DNA of 64,000 nt from Thermoleophilaceae bacterium (GTDB taxonomy: Bacteria > Actinomycetota > Thermoleophilia > Solirubrobacterales > Thermoleophilaceae). Within the stretch, counting starts at the first letter, position 1. Every line of letters starts with the position of its first letter. The DNA is taken from the NCBI GenBank assembly GCA_019683805.1, contig JADGHQ010000001.1:1-64000 (forward strand), in the 5' to 3' direction. This document shows, piece by piece, positions 39,007-46,997 of the stretch. A model generated the notes under the pieces. It made no database searches and was not told where the DNA came from. It saw only the letters and a list, made by a program, of their open reading frames with translations. The translations under genes and the position numbers were made by a program.

Positions 39007-40005
39007 ATGGCCAGGCACCGCCTCGAGCTCGCCGGCGCGACCGCGTCGGGCACGGCGACGATCGAGCTCGAGCTCGAGCGCCACCGCCGCGAGCTGACCG
39101 GCTACTGCTACCGGATGCTCGGCTCGTGGTTCGAGAGCGAGGACGCCGTGCAGGAGACGATGGTGCGCGCCTGGCGGAGCGCCGACCGGCTCGAGGCGCG
39201 CGCGGCGCTGCGGTCCTGGCTCTACCGCATCGCGACGAACGTCTGCCTCGACATGCTCAAGGGCACGCAGCGGCGGGCCCGGCCGATGGACCTCTCGTCG
39301 CCTGCGACGGCCGACTCCCCGCTCGACGCCGGGCTGCCCGAGAGCGCCTGGGTGCAGCCCGCGCCCGACGCGCGCCTGCGTCCCGAGACGGGCGATCCCG
39401 CCGAGCTCGCGACCTGGCGCGAGACGATCCGCCTCGCCTTCGTCGCGGCGCTCCAGCACCTGCCGCCGCGCCAGCGCGCGGTCCTGCTCCTGCGCGACGT
39501 CCTGCGCTGGCAGGCCAGCGAGGTGGCCGAGCTGCTCGACACCTCGGTCGCCTCGGTGAACAGCGCGCTCCAGCGCGCTCGCGCCACGCTCGAGGCCGTC
39601 GACGCCGACGCGACCGCCCCGGCAGCGGCGAACGAGCTGGAGGAGAAGCTGCTCGCGCGCTACGTGGACGCGTTCGAGCGCTACGACATCGAGACGCTCG
39701 TCTCCCTGATCCGCGAGGACGCCAGCTTCTCGATGCCGCCGTACCGGCTCTGGCTGCGCGGCGGCGAGCAGGTCGGCCGCTGGATGCTCGGGCAGGGCAG
39801 CGGCTGCCGCGGCTCGCGGCTGCTCACGACCTCGGCGAACGGCTCCCCGGCCGTCGCGATCTACCGCCCCGCGGAGCCCGGCGTCCACCGCCCTTTCAAC
39901 GTCGCCGTCCTCGAGATCGGGGACGGCCGGATCGTCGCGATCCACAACTTCCTCTTCACAGAGCTCTTCCCGGCCTTCGGTCTCCCGCCCCAGCTCGAGA
40001 GCTAG
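39007..40005 (+). CDS. ECF sigma factor with C-terminal SnoaL-like domain
   Basis: The 332-residue protein has sigma region 2 (LTGYCYRMLGSWFESEDAVQETMVRAWRSADRLEARAALRSWLYRIATNVCLDMLKG) and region 4 (LQHLPPRQRAVLLLRDVLRWQASEVAELLDTSVASVNSALQRARATLE), then a SnoaL/NTF2-like domain (~215-330). This architecture belongs to the ECF group whose C-terminal domain takes over anti-sigma-like control. No anti-sigma gene is adjacent, which agrees. Target genes are unknown; the MoaD/BNR pair directly downstream is an obvious place to look. Confidence 0.9.
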   Translation: MARHRLELAGATASGTATIELELERHRRELTGYCYRMLGSWFESEDAVQETMVRAWRSADRLEARAALRSWLYRIATNVCLDMLKGTQRRARPMDLSSPATADSPLDAGLPESAWVQPAPDARLRPETGDPAELATWRETIRLAFVAALQHLPPRQRAVLLLRDVLRWQASEVAELLDTSVASVNSALQRARATLEAVDADATAPAAANELEEKLLARYVDAFERYDIETLVSLIREDASFSMPPYRLWLRGGEQVGRWMLGQGSGCRGSRLLTTSANGSPAVAIYRPAEPGVHRPFNVAVLEIGDGRIVAIHNFLFTELFPAFGLPPQLES

Positions 40006-40100
40006 ACCGCCGTGGCGATGAGCGCGCGGCCCGCGGCTCGTCTCATCTGCATGAGCTCGATGCGAATGGCTGCGGCGGGGGCGCCGCCGGGAGGGTCGCG

Positions 40101-40361
40101 GTGGCGGTGGTGAGGCTCCGCGGCCAGTTGCGGGGGCTGGCGGGCGGACTTCCCGAGCACGCGGTCGAGGCCGGCAACGTCCGCGAGGCGCTGCGGGCGC
40201 TCGAGCGGGCGCAGCCCGCCGTGAGCGGCTGGATCCTCGACGAGCGCGGGCTGATCCGCCGCCACGTGAACGTGTTCGTCAACGGCGAGCGAGGGACCGA
40301 GGAGACCCCGGTCGGCCCCGACGACCGGCTCGAGGTGCTCCCGGCGATCTCGGGAGGGTGA
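40101..40361 (+). CDS. MoaD/ThiS-like ubiquitin-fold sulfur carrier protein
   Basis: The 86-residue protein (VAVVRLRGQLRGLAGG...) has the beta-grasp pattern of MoaD: a basic-hydrophobic first strand, VREALRALERAQPAVSGWILDERGLIRRHVNVFVNGER, and the terminal LEVLPAISGG. The C-terminal Gly-Gly is what E1-like enzymes adenylate, so it can carry sulfur or be conjugated. GTG 40101 was chosen for the GGGAGG at 40090-40095; GTGs at 40107 and 40110 also exist. It is 8 bp from the BNR-repeat gene, which argues for a joint role rather than plain molybdopterin synthesis. Confidence 0.85.
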   Translation: MAVVRLRGQLRGLAGGLPEHAVEAGNVREALRALERAQPAVSGWILDERGLIRRHVNVFVNGERGTEETPVGPDDRLEVLPAISGG

Positions 40362-40369
40362 GGTTTTCG

Positions 40370-41434
40370 ATGACGGAGCTGCTGGTGGGGACGCGCAAGG
40401 GCCTGTTCGTGCTCGAGGGGGAGCCGGGCGCCGAGTTCGAGGCGACGGCGCGCGCCTTCCCGGGGGAGCCGGTCGAGTACGCACTGCGCGATCCCCGCAC
40501 CGGCCTGCTGCTCGCGTCCGTGACGTCCGCGTTCTACGGGCCGAAGATCTGGCGCGCGGACGACCCGGCGGGCGAGTGGCAGGCGGCCGAGGGAGTCGCG
40601 CTGCCCGGGGACGGCGAGCGGGCGCTCGAGCGGATCTGGGCGATCGTCCCCGGCGAGGCCGACGGCGTGCTCTACGCGGGCGGCGACCCGGGCGTGCTCT
40701 TCGAGAGCCGGGACGGAGGGGCGAGCTGGGAGCTCAACCGCGCGCTCTGGGAGCACCCGACGAGGCCGTCGTGGCAACCCGGCGCCGGCGGCCTCTGCCT
40801 CCACTCGATCGTGCCGTGGCCCGGCGACCCGTGGCGGCTCGCGCTCGGACTGTCCGCGGTCGGCGTCTGGCTCACCGACGACGGCGGCGAGACGTGGCGG
40901 CACGGCAACCGGGGGCTCGTCGCGCGCTACCTGCCCGAGGACGCGCGCGAGGCTGAGCTGACGCTCTGCGTCCACAGCCTGGAGCGCGCGCCGCGCCGCC
41001 CGGAGCGGATGTTCATGCAGTTCCACGGCGGGGTCTACCGCTCGGACGACGCGGGCGAGACGTGGACGGAGATCGGCGCCGGGCTGCCGTCGGACTTCGG
41101 CTTTCCGCTGGCGCTCGACCCGGCCGATCCCGACAGCGCGTACGTGATCCCCCTGAGCGGGGACGGCGATCGGGTCACCCCGGGCGGGCGCGTGCGGGTG
41201 TACGAGACGCGCGACGCGGGCGCGACCTGGATCGCCCGCGGCGACGGGCTGCCGCAGCGGGACGCCTACCTGACGGTGCTGCGGCAGGCGTTCGCCGCGC
41301 GCGGCGAGGGGCCGGCGCTCGAGCTCTACTTCGGCGCGACGTCGGGGGACGTCTTCGGCTCGGGCGACGCGGGGGCGACCTGGTTCGGCGCCGCGACGCG
41401 GCTGCCGCCGGTCCTCAGCGTGCGCGCCGCGTGA
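40370..41434 (+). CDS. BNR/Asp-box repeat protein (sialidase-like beta-propeller)
   Basis: The 354-residue protein (MTELLVGTRKGLFVLEG) is a predicted beta-propeller. Five Asp-box motifs (SxDxGxTW type) are visible: ESRDGGASW, LTDDGGETW, RSDDAGETW, ETRDAGATW and GSGDAGATW. There is no signal peptide, so it appears cytoplasmic, and sialidase catalytic residues are not evident; a scaffold or binding role is more likely than hydrolysis. GAGG six nt upstream supports ATG 40370. It pairs tightly with the MoaD-like gene. Confidence 0.82.
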   Translation: MTELLVGTRKGLFVLEGEPGAEFEATARAFPGEPVEYALRDPRTGLLLASVTSAFYGPKIWRADDPAGEWQAAEGVALPGDGERALERIWAIVPGEADGVLYAGGDPGVLFESRDGGASWELNRALWEHPTRPSWQPGAGGLCLHSIVPWPGDPWRLALGLSAVGVWLTDDGGETWRHGNRGLVARYLPEDAREAELTLCVHSLERAPRRPERMFMQFHGGVYRSDDAGETWTEIGAGLPSDFGFPLALDPADPDSAYVIPLSGDGDRVTPGGRVRVYETRDAGATWIARGDGLPQRDAYLTVLRQAFAARGEGPALELYFGATSGDVFGSGDAGATWFGAATRLPPVLSVRAA

Positions 41435-41472
41435 TGTCGCGGAGTTGTCACGCTCCCGGCGCTCGATCGTTG

Positions 41473-41511
41473 CGAACGGGTGTTCGTTCCATCCGATCCC
41501 TGACCTAGCCT
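41473..41511 (+). promoter_or_regulatory. recA promoter with LexA/SOS box
   Basis: CGAAC-GGGT-GTTCG (41473-41486) is a perfect match to the GAAC-N4-GTTC LexA box of Gram-positive bacteria and actinobacteria. TAGCCT (41506-41511) is the -10 box, so the LexA site covers the -35 region, where LexA would block polymerase. CAGGAG precedes the recA ATG. Confidence 0.85.
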
Positions 41512-41545
41512 GGGGTCCTCTCGGAACCGGCTTCAGGAGACGGAG

Positions 41546-42643
41546 ATGGACAGGGAACAGGACAAGGCCGCGAAGGCCCGCGACTCCGCGCTGAACGGGG
41601 CGCTCGCGCAGATCGAGCGCCAGTTCGGCAAGGGGTCGATCATGCGCATGGGCGACGACGAGGCGGCGGTCACCGTGTCCGCCATCCCGTCGGGTGCGCT
41701 CTCGCTCGACCTGGCCCTCGGCGTGGGCGGCTTCGCGCGGGGGCGGATCGTGGAGATATTCGGCCCGGAGTCGTCGGGCAAGACCACGCTGGTCTACCAC
41801 GTGCTCGCCGAGGCCCAGAAGCGGGGTGGGGCGTGCGCGTTCATCGACGCCGAGCACGCCATGGATCCGGCGTACGCGAAGCGGATCGGCGTCGACGTCG
41901 ACGAGCTGCTCGTGTCGCAGCCCGACTACGGCGAGCAGGCGCTCGAGATCGCGGACCTGCTGATCCGCTCGGGCGCGATCGACGTGGTGGCGATCGACTC
42001 GGTCGCGGCGCTCACGCCCAAGGCCGAGCTGGAGGGCGCCATGGGCGACGCCACCGTCGGCTTGCAGGCGCGCATGATGAGCCAGGCGATGCGCAAGCTC
42101 GCCGGCAACCTGAACCGCGCCAACACGCTCTGCCTCTTCACGAACCAGATCCGCGAGAAGGTCGGCGTGATGTTCGGCTCCCCGGAGACCCAGCCGGGCG
42201 GCCGCGCGCTGAAGTTCTACGCGTCGCAGCGACTCGACATCCGCCGCATCGAGACGCTCAAGGAGGGCGTCGAGGCGGTCGGCAACCGGGTGCGCGTGAA
42301 GGTTGTGAAGAACAAGGTGGCGGCGCCCTTCCGCCAGGCCGAGTTCGACATCGAGTACGGCCAGGGCATCTCGGCCGAGGGCTGCCTCATCGACCTGGGG
42401 CTCGAGCACGACATCATCCAGAAGTCGGGCTCGTTCTTCTCGTACGGGGACGAGCGGCTCGGCCAGGGGCGCAACAACGCGAAGGCGTACCTGCGCGAGA
42501 ACCCGGCGGTGGCCAGGGAGATCGAGGAGAAGATCTACGAGGCGGTCGGGATGACGCCGCCCGGCCGTGCGCAGGCCGTGCCGGAGCCTGTGGACGCCGA
42601 GGCCACGGAGGTCAGCGCCATACCGCAGGAGCAGGCGGCCTAG
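41546..42643 (+). CDS. recA: Recombinase A
   Basis: RecA pairs homologous DNA and triggers LexA cleavage. The 365-residue protein has [17 protein letters not shown], Walker [11 protein letters not shown], Walker [21 protein letters not shown], the L1/L2 regions [14 protein letters not shown] and [30 protein letters not shown], and the C-terminal domain [25 protein letters not shown]. No recX follows. A LexA box overlaps its promoter. Confidence 0.98.
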   Translation: MDREQDKAAKARDSALNGALAQIERQFGKGSIMRMGDDEAAVTVSAIPSGALSLDLALGVGGFARGRIVEIFGPESSGKTTLVYHVLAEAQKRGGACAFIDAEHAMDPAYAKRIGVDVDELLVSQPDYGEQALEIADLLIRSGAIDVVAIDSVAALTPKAELEGAMGDATVGLQARMMSQAMRKLAGNLNRANTLCLFTNQIREKVGVMFGSPETQPGGRALKFYASQRLDIRRIETLKEGVEAVGNRVRVKVVKNKVAAPFRQAEFDIEYGQGISAEGCLIDLGLEHDIIQKSGSFFSYGDERLGQGRNNAKAYLRENPAVAREIEEKIYEAVGMTPPGRAQAVPEPVDAEATEVSAIPQEQAA

Positions 42644-42730
42644 CGCAAGCCGGGGGAGGCCCTCGGGCGACGGCCCTGAGGGCCTCGGCCATTCGGCCGT
42701 GTCCGCTTGCGCCCCACCGGGGGCGGGAGT
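42643..42730 (+). other. Nested hairpins immediately after recA (terminator or structured RNA)
   Basis: GCGCAAGC (42643-42650) pairs perfectly with GCTTGCGC (42705-42712), enclosing two hairpins. One pairs GAGGCCCTC with GAGGGCCTC (42656-42686), extended inside by GGG/CCC; the other pairs CGGCC with GGCCG around ATTC (42686-42699). A GCCCC/GGGGC hairpin follows (42711-42724). This looks like a three-way junction. There is no T-tract, so simple intrinsic termination is not obvious. Confidence 0.5.
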
Positions 42731-43008
42731 ACGCTTCGGCCGAGCGGCCGGTCTCGGCCGCCGCGAGACGTTTCACCAGCAAATGAGCGCTTTTCCAGCG
42801 GGCTACGGAACCGAGAGAGATTGACCGAACGGCATCTGGACAGAGTTCTGGGCGATCCTGAAAGGAGTGGCAGGGGCCGCCTTTGACAGGCGCGCCGCCC
42901 ACGCGCCGACCCGCCTAGCAGCAACCAACCTGGTGTCTCGCGCAGCCGGGACGCGCCGCCCGATGGCGGAACCGGACCGGGGCCGCGGCCCCGGAGGAGA
43001 CCAGGCAG
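42731..43008. other. Long gap before rny, no gene seen
   Basis: With the preceding structured part, this completes a 365-bp gap between recA and rny. An 8-bp hairpin CGGCCGAG/CTCGGCCG lies at 42737-42760, just after a TACGCT -10-like box (42730-42735). A less GC-rich stretch follows (42765-42850). TTGACA occurs at 42883-42888 but without a good -10 box. GGAGGAG (42992-42998) is the rny ribosome binding site. I see no credible small gene; it is probably the rny promoter and a long leader. Confidence 0.45.
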
Positions 43009-44487
43009 ATGGAGATAGTGGCGGCAGTTGTGGCGGCGCTCCTCGCGGGGGGAATCGTGGCGGTCGCCATGAGGCCGCGCTCCCGAGGGAACGAGCCGGG
43101 TGGGACCGTAGCGCCGCCCGAGGGCCCGGCAGCGGCGGCCGCCCACGACGGCGCCACGGAGATCGAGCACGAGCTGCGTGAGCGGCGGGCCGAGCTGGCG
43201 CGGCTGGAGGAGCGCCTGCTGCGTGAGGAGGAGTCGCTCGAGCTGAGGCTCGAGGAGGCCGCCCGCCGGGAGCGCTCGCTCGAGGACCGCGCGCGCAACC
43301 TCGAGCGGGAAAGCGAGCGGCTCGAGCGCGCGCGGCAGGAGCAGATCCGCGAGCTCGAGCGGATCGGCGGTCTGAGCGCCGCCCAGGCGCGCCAGGTCCT
43401 GCTGCGCGAGCTCGAGGAGGACCTGCGCCACGAGAGCGCGGTGATGATCCGGCAGGCGGAGGAGGAGGCCCGCCGCGAGGCGGACCGGCGCGCGCGCAGC
43501 GTGCTCGCCACCTCGATGCAGCGCCTGGCGGCCAGCCACGCCGCGGAGACGACGGTCTCGGTCGTGCAGCTGAAGTCAGACGACCTGAAGGGCCGCATCA
43601 TCGGGCGCGAGGGCCGCAACATCCGCGCGCTCGAGACGCTCACGGGGATCGACTTCATCATCGACGACACGCCCGGAGCGGTCCTGCTCTCGGGCTTCGA
43701 CGGCGTGCGCAGGGAGGTCGCGCGCCTCACGCTCGAGAAGCTGCTCCAGGACGGCCGCATCCACCCCGCGCGGATCGAGGAGGCCTACTCGCAGGCGCGC
43801 TCCGAGATCGACGACCGCATCGCCGAGGTCGGCGAGCACGCCGTGCTCGACGCCGGCGTCGGCGCCGTCCACCCCGAGATCGCCAAGCTCCTCGGCCGGC
43901 TGCACTACCGGACGAGCTACGGCCAGAACGTGCTCGCGCACTCGATCGAGGTCGCGCGCCTGGCCGCGCTGATCGCCGACGAGCTCGGCGCGAACGCCAA
44001 GACGGCGCGCCGCGCCGCGCTGCTCCACGACATCGGCAAGTCGGTGACGCACGAGGTCGAGGGGCCGCACGCGCTCGTCGGCGGCGACATGGCCCGTCGC
44101 TACGGCGAGAGCGAGGCGGTCGCGCACGCTATCGAGGCGCACCACAACGAGGTCGAGATGCAGACGATCGAGGCGGTGATCGTGCAGGTGGCCGACTCGG
44201 TCTCCGGCGCGCGGCCGGGGGCGCGCGGCGAGTCGCTCGAGCAATACGTCAAGCGCCTGCGCCAGCTCGAGCAGATCGCCCGCCGCCACGAGGGCGTCGA
44301 CAAGGTGCACGCAATGCAGGCCGGGCGCGAGGTGCGCGTGATCGTCAGCCCGGAGGTGGTCGACGACGACACCGCGGCGCTGCTCTCGCACAAGATCGCC
44401 CGCGACGTCGAGCGGGAGCTCGAGTACCCGGGCCAGATCAAGGTGACGGTGATCCGCGAGAGCCGCTCCGTCGACTACGCGAAGTAG
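43009..44487 (+). CDS. rny: Ribonuclease Y
   Basis: RNase Y is a membrane-bound endonuclease that starts mRNA decay. The 492-residue protein has an N-terminal membrane helix (VAAVVAALLAGGIVAVAM), a long charged coiled coil (~50-185), a KH domain with LKGRIIGREGRNIRALETLTGIDFIIDDTPG, and an HD domain with ALLHDIGKSVTHEVEGPHALVGGDMA and HHNEVEMQTIEAVIVQVAD. All catalytic His/Asp residues appear present. Together with RNase J and PNPase in this window, it gives a full Gram-positive decay set. Confidence 0.95.
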   Translation: MEIVAAVVAALLAGGIVAVAMRPRSRGNEPGGTVAPPEGPAAAAAHDGATEIEHELRERRAELARLEERLLREEESLELRLEEAARRERSLEDRARNLERESERLERARQEQIRELERIGGLSAAQARQVLLRELEEDLRHESAVMIRQAEEEARREADRRARSVLATSMQRLAASHAAETTVSVVQLKSDDLKGRIIGREGRNIRALETLTGIDFIIDDTPGAVLLSGFDGVRREVARLTLEKLLQDGRIHPARIEEAYSQARSEIDDRIAEVGEHAVLDAGVGAVHPEIAKLLGRLHYRTSYGQNVLAHSIEVARLAALIADELGANAKTARRAALLHDIGKSVTHEVEGPHALVGGDMARRYGESEAVAHAIEAHHNEVEMQTIEAVIVQVADSVSGARPGARGESLEQYVKRLRQLEQIARRHEGVDKVHAMQAGREVRVIVSPEVVDDDTAALLSHKIARDVERELEYPGQIKVTVIRESRSVDYAK

Positions 44488-44501
44488 GCCGCCGCGGCGG
44501 C
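44488..44501 (+). terminator. 14-bp palindrome after rny, weak terminator candidate
   Basis: GCCGCCGCGGCGGC directly follows the rny stop and is self-complementary. No T-tract follows and the central loop would be strained, so the call is weak. Confidence 0.2.
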
Positions 44502-44566
44502 GCGCGTCCGCACGCGAGGGGAACCGGCGAGGCTCGCCGCCCCGGTGGCCGCGTGCGCGCGCGAGC

Positions 44567-44572
44567 TACCCT
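44567..44572 (+). promoter_or_regulatory. Candidate -10 box of miaB
   Basis: TACCCT ends 9 nt before the miaB ATG at 44582, with no ribosome binding site between, suggesting a leaderless or nearly leaderless mRNA. Confidence 0.45.
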
Positions 44573-44581
44573 CTGAGCGCG

Positions 44582-45913
44582 ATGCCGACCGCCGGCAAGA
44601 CCTACCACGTCACCACCTTCGGGTGCCAGATGAACGAGCACGACTCCGAGCGCATGAAGGGCATGCTCGAGTCGCTCGGCTACACCGAGGTCGAGGAGCG
44701 CTCGCTCGCCGACGTGATCCTCTTCAACACCTGCTCGATCCGGGAGTCGGCGGACAACCGCTTCATCGCGCACCTGGGCGAGGCGAAGCGGCTGAAGAGC
44801 GAGGACCCCACCAAGGTCGTCGGCGTCGGCGGCTGCTGGGCGCAGTCGGTGAAGGAAGAGGTGTTCGAGCGCTTCCCGTTCGTCGACGTCGCGTTCGGGC
44901 CGGGCCAGATCCCCAAGCTCGCGGAGTTCCTCACCAGCGACAGCATCACCGCGCAGGGATTCTTCGAGTTCGAGACCGTCTCGGGCCGGCTGCCGATGAA
45001 GCGCGAGCGAGAGTTCCAGGCCTGGGTCCAGATCTCGCAGGGCTGCAACTGCGTCTGCTCGTACTGCATCGTGCCCTCGACCCGTGGGCGCGAGGTGAGC
45101 CGGCCCGCCGCGGAGCTCGTGGCGGAGATCGAGCGCCTGGCCGCCGACGGCGTCAAGGAGGTGACGCTGCTCGGCCAGAACGTCAACAGCTACGGACGCG
45201 ACCTCCCGAAGGGGGAGCGCACGACCTTCTCCGAGCTGCTCGCGCTGATCGACGCGATCGACGGCATCGAGCGCATCCGCTACACGAGCCCGCACCCCAA
45301 GGACATGCGCGAGGACGTGATCCGCGCGCACGCGGAGCTGCCGTCGCTGTGCGAGCACATCCACCTGCCGCTCCAGTCCGGGTCGAGCCGCATCCTCAAG
45401 GCGATGCGGCGGACCTACAACCGCGAGCGCTACCTGGAGCGCGTGGCGACGATCCGCGAGCTCGTGCCCGACTGCGCGCTCACGACCGACATCATCGTCG
45501 GCTTCCCCGGCGAGACCGAGGCCGACTTCGAGCAGACGCTCGAGGTGGTGGACCAGGTGGGGTACGACTCGGCGTTCACCTTCATCTTCTCGCCGCGGCG
45601 CGGGACCGAGGCGGCCGGGCTCCCCGACCAGGTGCCGCACAGGGTCAAGGTCGAGCGCATGGAGCGCCTCGTCGAGCTCGTGCAGCGCCGCGCGCACGAG
45701 CGCTCGCAGCGCTTCGTCGGGCGCACGATGGAGGTGCTCGTGGAGGGCCCGTCGCGCACCGACCCGTCGAAGCTGCGCGGCCGCATCCGCCACAACAAGA
45801 CCGTGAACTTCGACGGCGTCGCGCAGCCCGGCGAGCTCGCGCAGGTCGAGATCGGCTCGGCGACCAGCACCACGCTCGCGGGCGAGGAGCTGCTGCTCTC
45901 GCGGCTGGGCTAG
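44582..45913 (+). CDS. miaB: tRNA-2-methylthio-N6-dimethylallyladenosine synthase MiaB
   Basis: MiaB adds a methylthio group to i6A37 of tRNA. The 443-residue protein has the N-terminal MTTase domain with cysteines in TFGCQMNEHDSE, LFNTCSIRE and GVGGCWAQ. The radical-SAM motif is GCNCVCSYCIVPSTRG (CxxxCxxC), and a C-terminal TRAM domain is seen (VGRTMEVLVEGPSR...). The MiaA gene that makes its substrate follows 11 bp later, which supports MiaB rather than RimO or MtaB. Confidence 0.94.
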   Translation: MPTAGKTYHVTTFGCQMNEHDSERMKGMLESLGYTEVEERSLADVILFNTCSIRESADNRFIAHLGEAKRLKSEDPTKVVGVGGCWAQSVKEEVFERFPFVDVAFGPGQIPKLAEFLTSDSITAQGFFEFETVSGRLPMKREREFQAWVQISQGCNCVCSYCIVPSTRGREVSRPAAELVAEIERLAADGVKEVTLLGQNVNSYGRDLPKGERTTFSELLALIDAIDGIERIRYTSPHPKDMREDVIRAHAELPSLCEHIHLPLQSGSSRILKAMRRTYNRERYLERVATIRELVPDCALTTDIIVGFPGETEADFEQTLEVVDQVGYDSAFTFIFSPRRGTEAAGLPDQVPHRVKVERMERLVELVQRRAHERSQRFVGRTMEVLVEGPSRTDPSKLRGRIRHNKTVNFDGVAQPGELAQVEIGSATSTTLAGEELLLSRLG

Positions 45914-45924
45914 AGGCGGCGGTC

Positions 45925-46896
45925 GTGGCAGGGGGGAGGCCCGCGGTCGTCGCGATCTTCGGCCCGACCGGCATCGGCAAGACCGAGGTCGCGATCGCGC
46001 TCGCCGATCGCCTGCGCGAGCGCGGCGAGGATCCCGTGGCGATCAGCGCCGACGCGATCCAGGTGTACCGCGGGCTCGAGACGCTGAGCGGCGCGGCCGA
46101 CGCCGCCGAGCAGGGCAGGCTCGAGCACCGGCTGATCTCGATCGTCCCGATCGACAGGACGTTCTCGGTGGGCGAGTACATGCCGCTCGCGCACCGCGAG
46201 ATCGACGCGGCGCTCGCCGGCGGGCGCCGGCCGATCGTGGTCGGCGGGACGGGCCTCTACCTGCGCGCGGCGCTGACCGAGCTCGACCTCAAGCCGCCGC
46301 CCGACCCCGGCGTGCGCGAGCGCTGGGCGAAGCGGCTCGAGGACATCGGGCCCGAGGCGCTCCACGCGGAGCTCTCGAAGCTCGCGCCGTGGATCGTCGA
46401 GAGGGTTCCGCCCACCGACAAGAGCCGGATCGTGCGTGCGCTCGAGCTCCTCGAGATGGGGGAGCTCGGCCCGCCGGGCGAGGAGGCGGAACGCTCCCAG
46501 CTCTGGACCGCCGACACCCGCGTCCCCACGCTGCTCGTCGGCCTCGTGATGGAGCGCGAGGCGCTCTACCGGCGCATCGAAGCGCGCGTCGAGGCGATGG
46601 TCGCGGCGGGCGCCGAGGAGGAGGTGCGCATGGCCGCCGCCGCGGGCGCCTCGCGCACCGCGCGCAAGGCGCTCGGCTTCCAGGAGCTGCTCGAAGGGGA
46701 CGTCGAGGCGATGAAGCGGCGCACGCGCCAGTACGCGAAGCGCCAGCTCACCTGGATGCGCAAGCTCGCCGGCGTGCGCCTCGTGGACCTCACCGACCGC
46801 GGCGCTGCCGACGCGGCCGCGGAGATCGTGCGGATGCTCGCCCGGCCCGCCGCGAGCGGCGGGCCGGGCGCCCGCGCCGGGCGTCATTCCATATAG
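45925..46896 (+). CDS. miaA: tRNA dimethylallyltransferase MiaA
   Basis: MiaA transfers a dimethylallyl group to A37 of tRNAs reading U-starting codons. The 323-residue protein has the P-loop VAIFGPTGIGKTEVAIALADRL, ISADAIQVYRGLETLSG, HRLISIVPIDRTFSVGEYM, VVGGTGLYLRAAL and the C-terminal TRQYAKRQLTWMRKLAGV. GTG 45925 is the first start that gives the standard P-loop position. It forms an operon with miaB. Confidence 0.94.
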   Translation: MAGGRPAVVAIFGPTGIGKTEVAIALADRLRERGEDPVAISADAIQVYRGLETLSGAADAAEQGRLEHRLISIVPIDRTFSVGEYMPLAHREIDAALAGGRRPIVVGGTGLYLRAALTELDLKPPPDPGVRERWAKRLEDIGPEALHAELSKLAPWIVERVPPTDKSRIVRALELLEMGELGPPGEEAERSQLWTADTRVPTLLVGLVMEREALYRRIEARVEAMVAAGAEEEVRMAAAAGASRTARKALGFQELLEGDVEAMKRRTRQYAKRQLTWMRKLAGVRLVDLTDRGAADAAAEIVRMLARPAASGGPGARAGRHSI

Positions 46897-46897
46897 T
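46892..46897 (+). promoter_or_regulatory. Possible -10 box upstream of dapF
   Basis: TATAGT overlaps the end of miaA and could drive dapF-dapL with a leader of about 95 nt. No clear -35 box is seen. Confidence 0.3.
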
Positions 46898-46997
46898 CCC
46901 GCGCCGACTCGTTGCGGGCGTCCGGCGGTCGAGACGGCGCTCGCCTTCCCGAGCCGCGTGACCGATCGAGCGAGACAGACCGAGCGAGGCTGAGCGC

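Noticed and set aside
40370-41434. Calling the BNR-repeat protein an exo-alpha-sialidase
   Set aside because: Asp-boxes mark the propeller fold only; no signal peptide or arginine triad is evident, so enzymatic naming is not supported.
42883-42888. TTGACA as a rny promoter -35 box
   Set aside because: The position 17-18 bp downstream has no -10-like sequence; the next TA-containing box is 27 bp away.
42867-43181. Small frame starting in the recA-rny gap
   Set aside because: It runs far into rny in another frame and encodes a Gly/Arg-rich, low-complexity sequence with a misplaced ribosome binding site.
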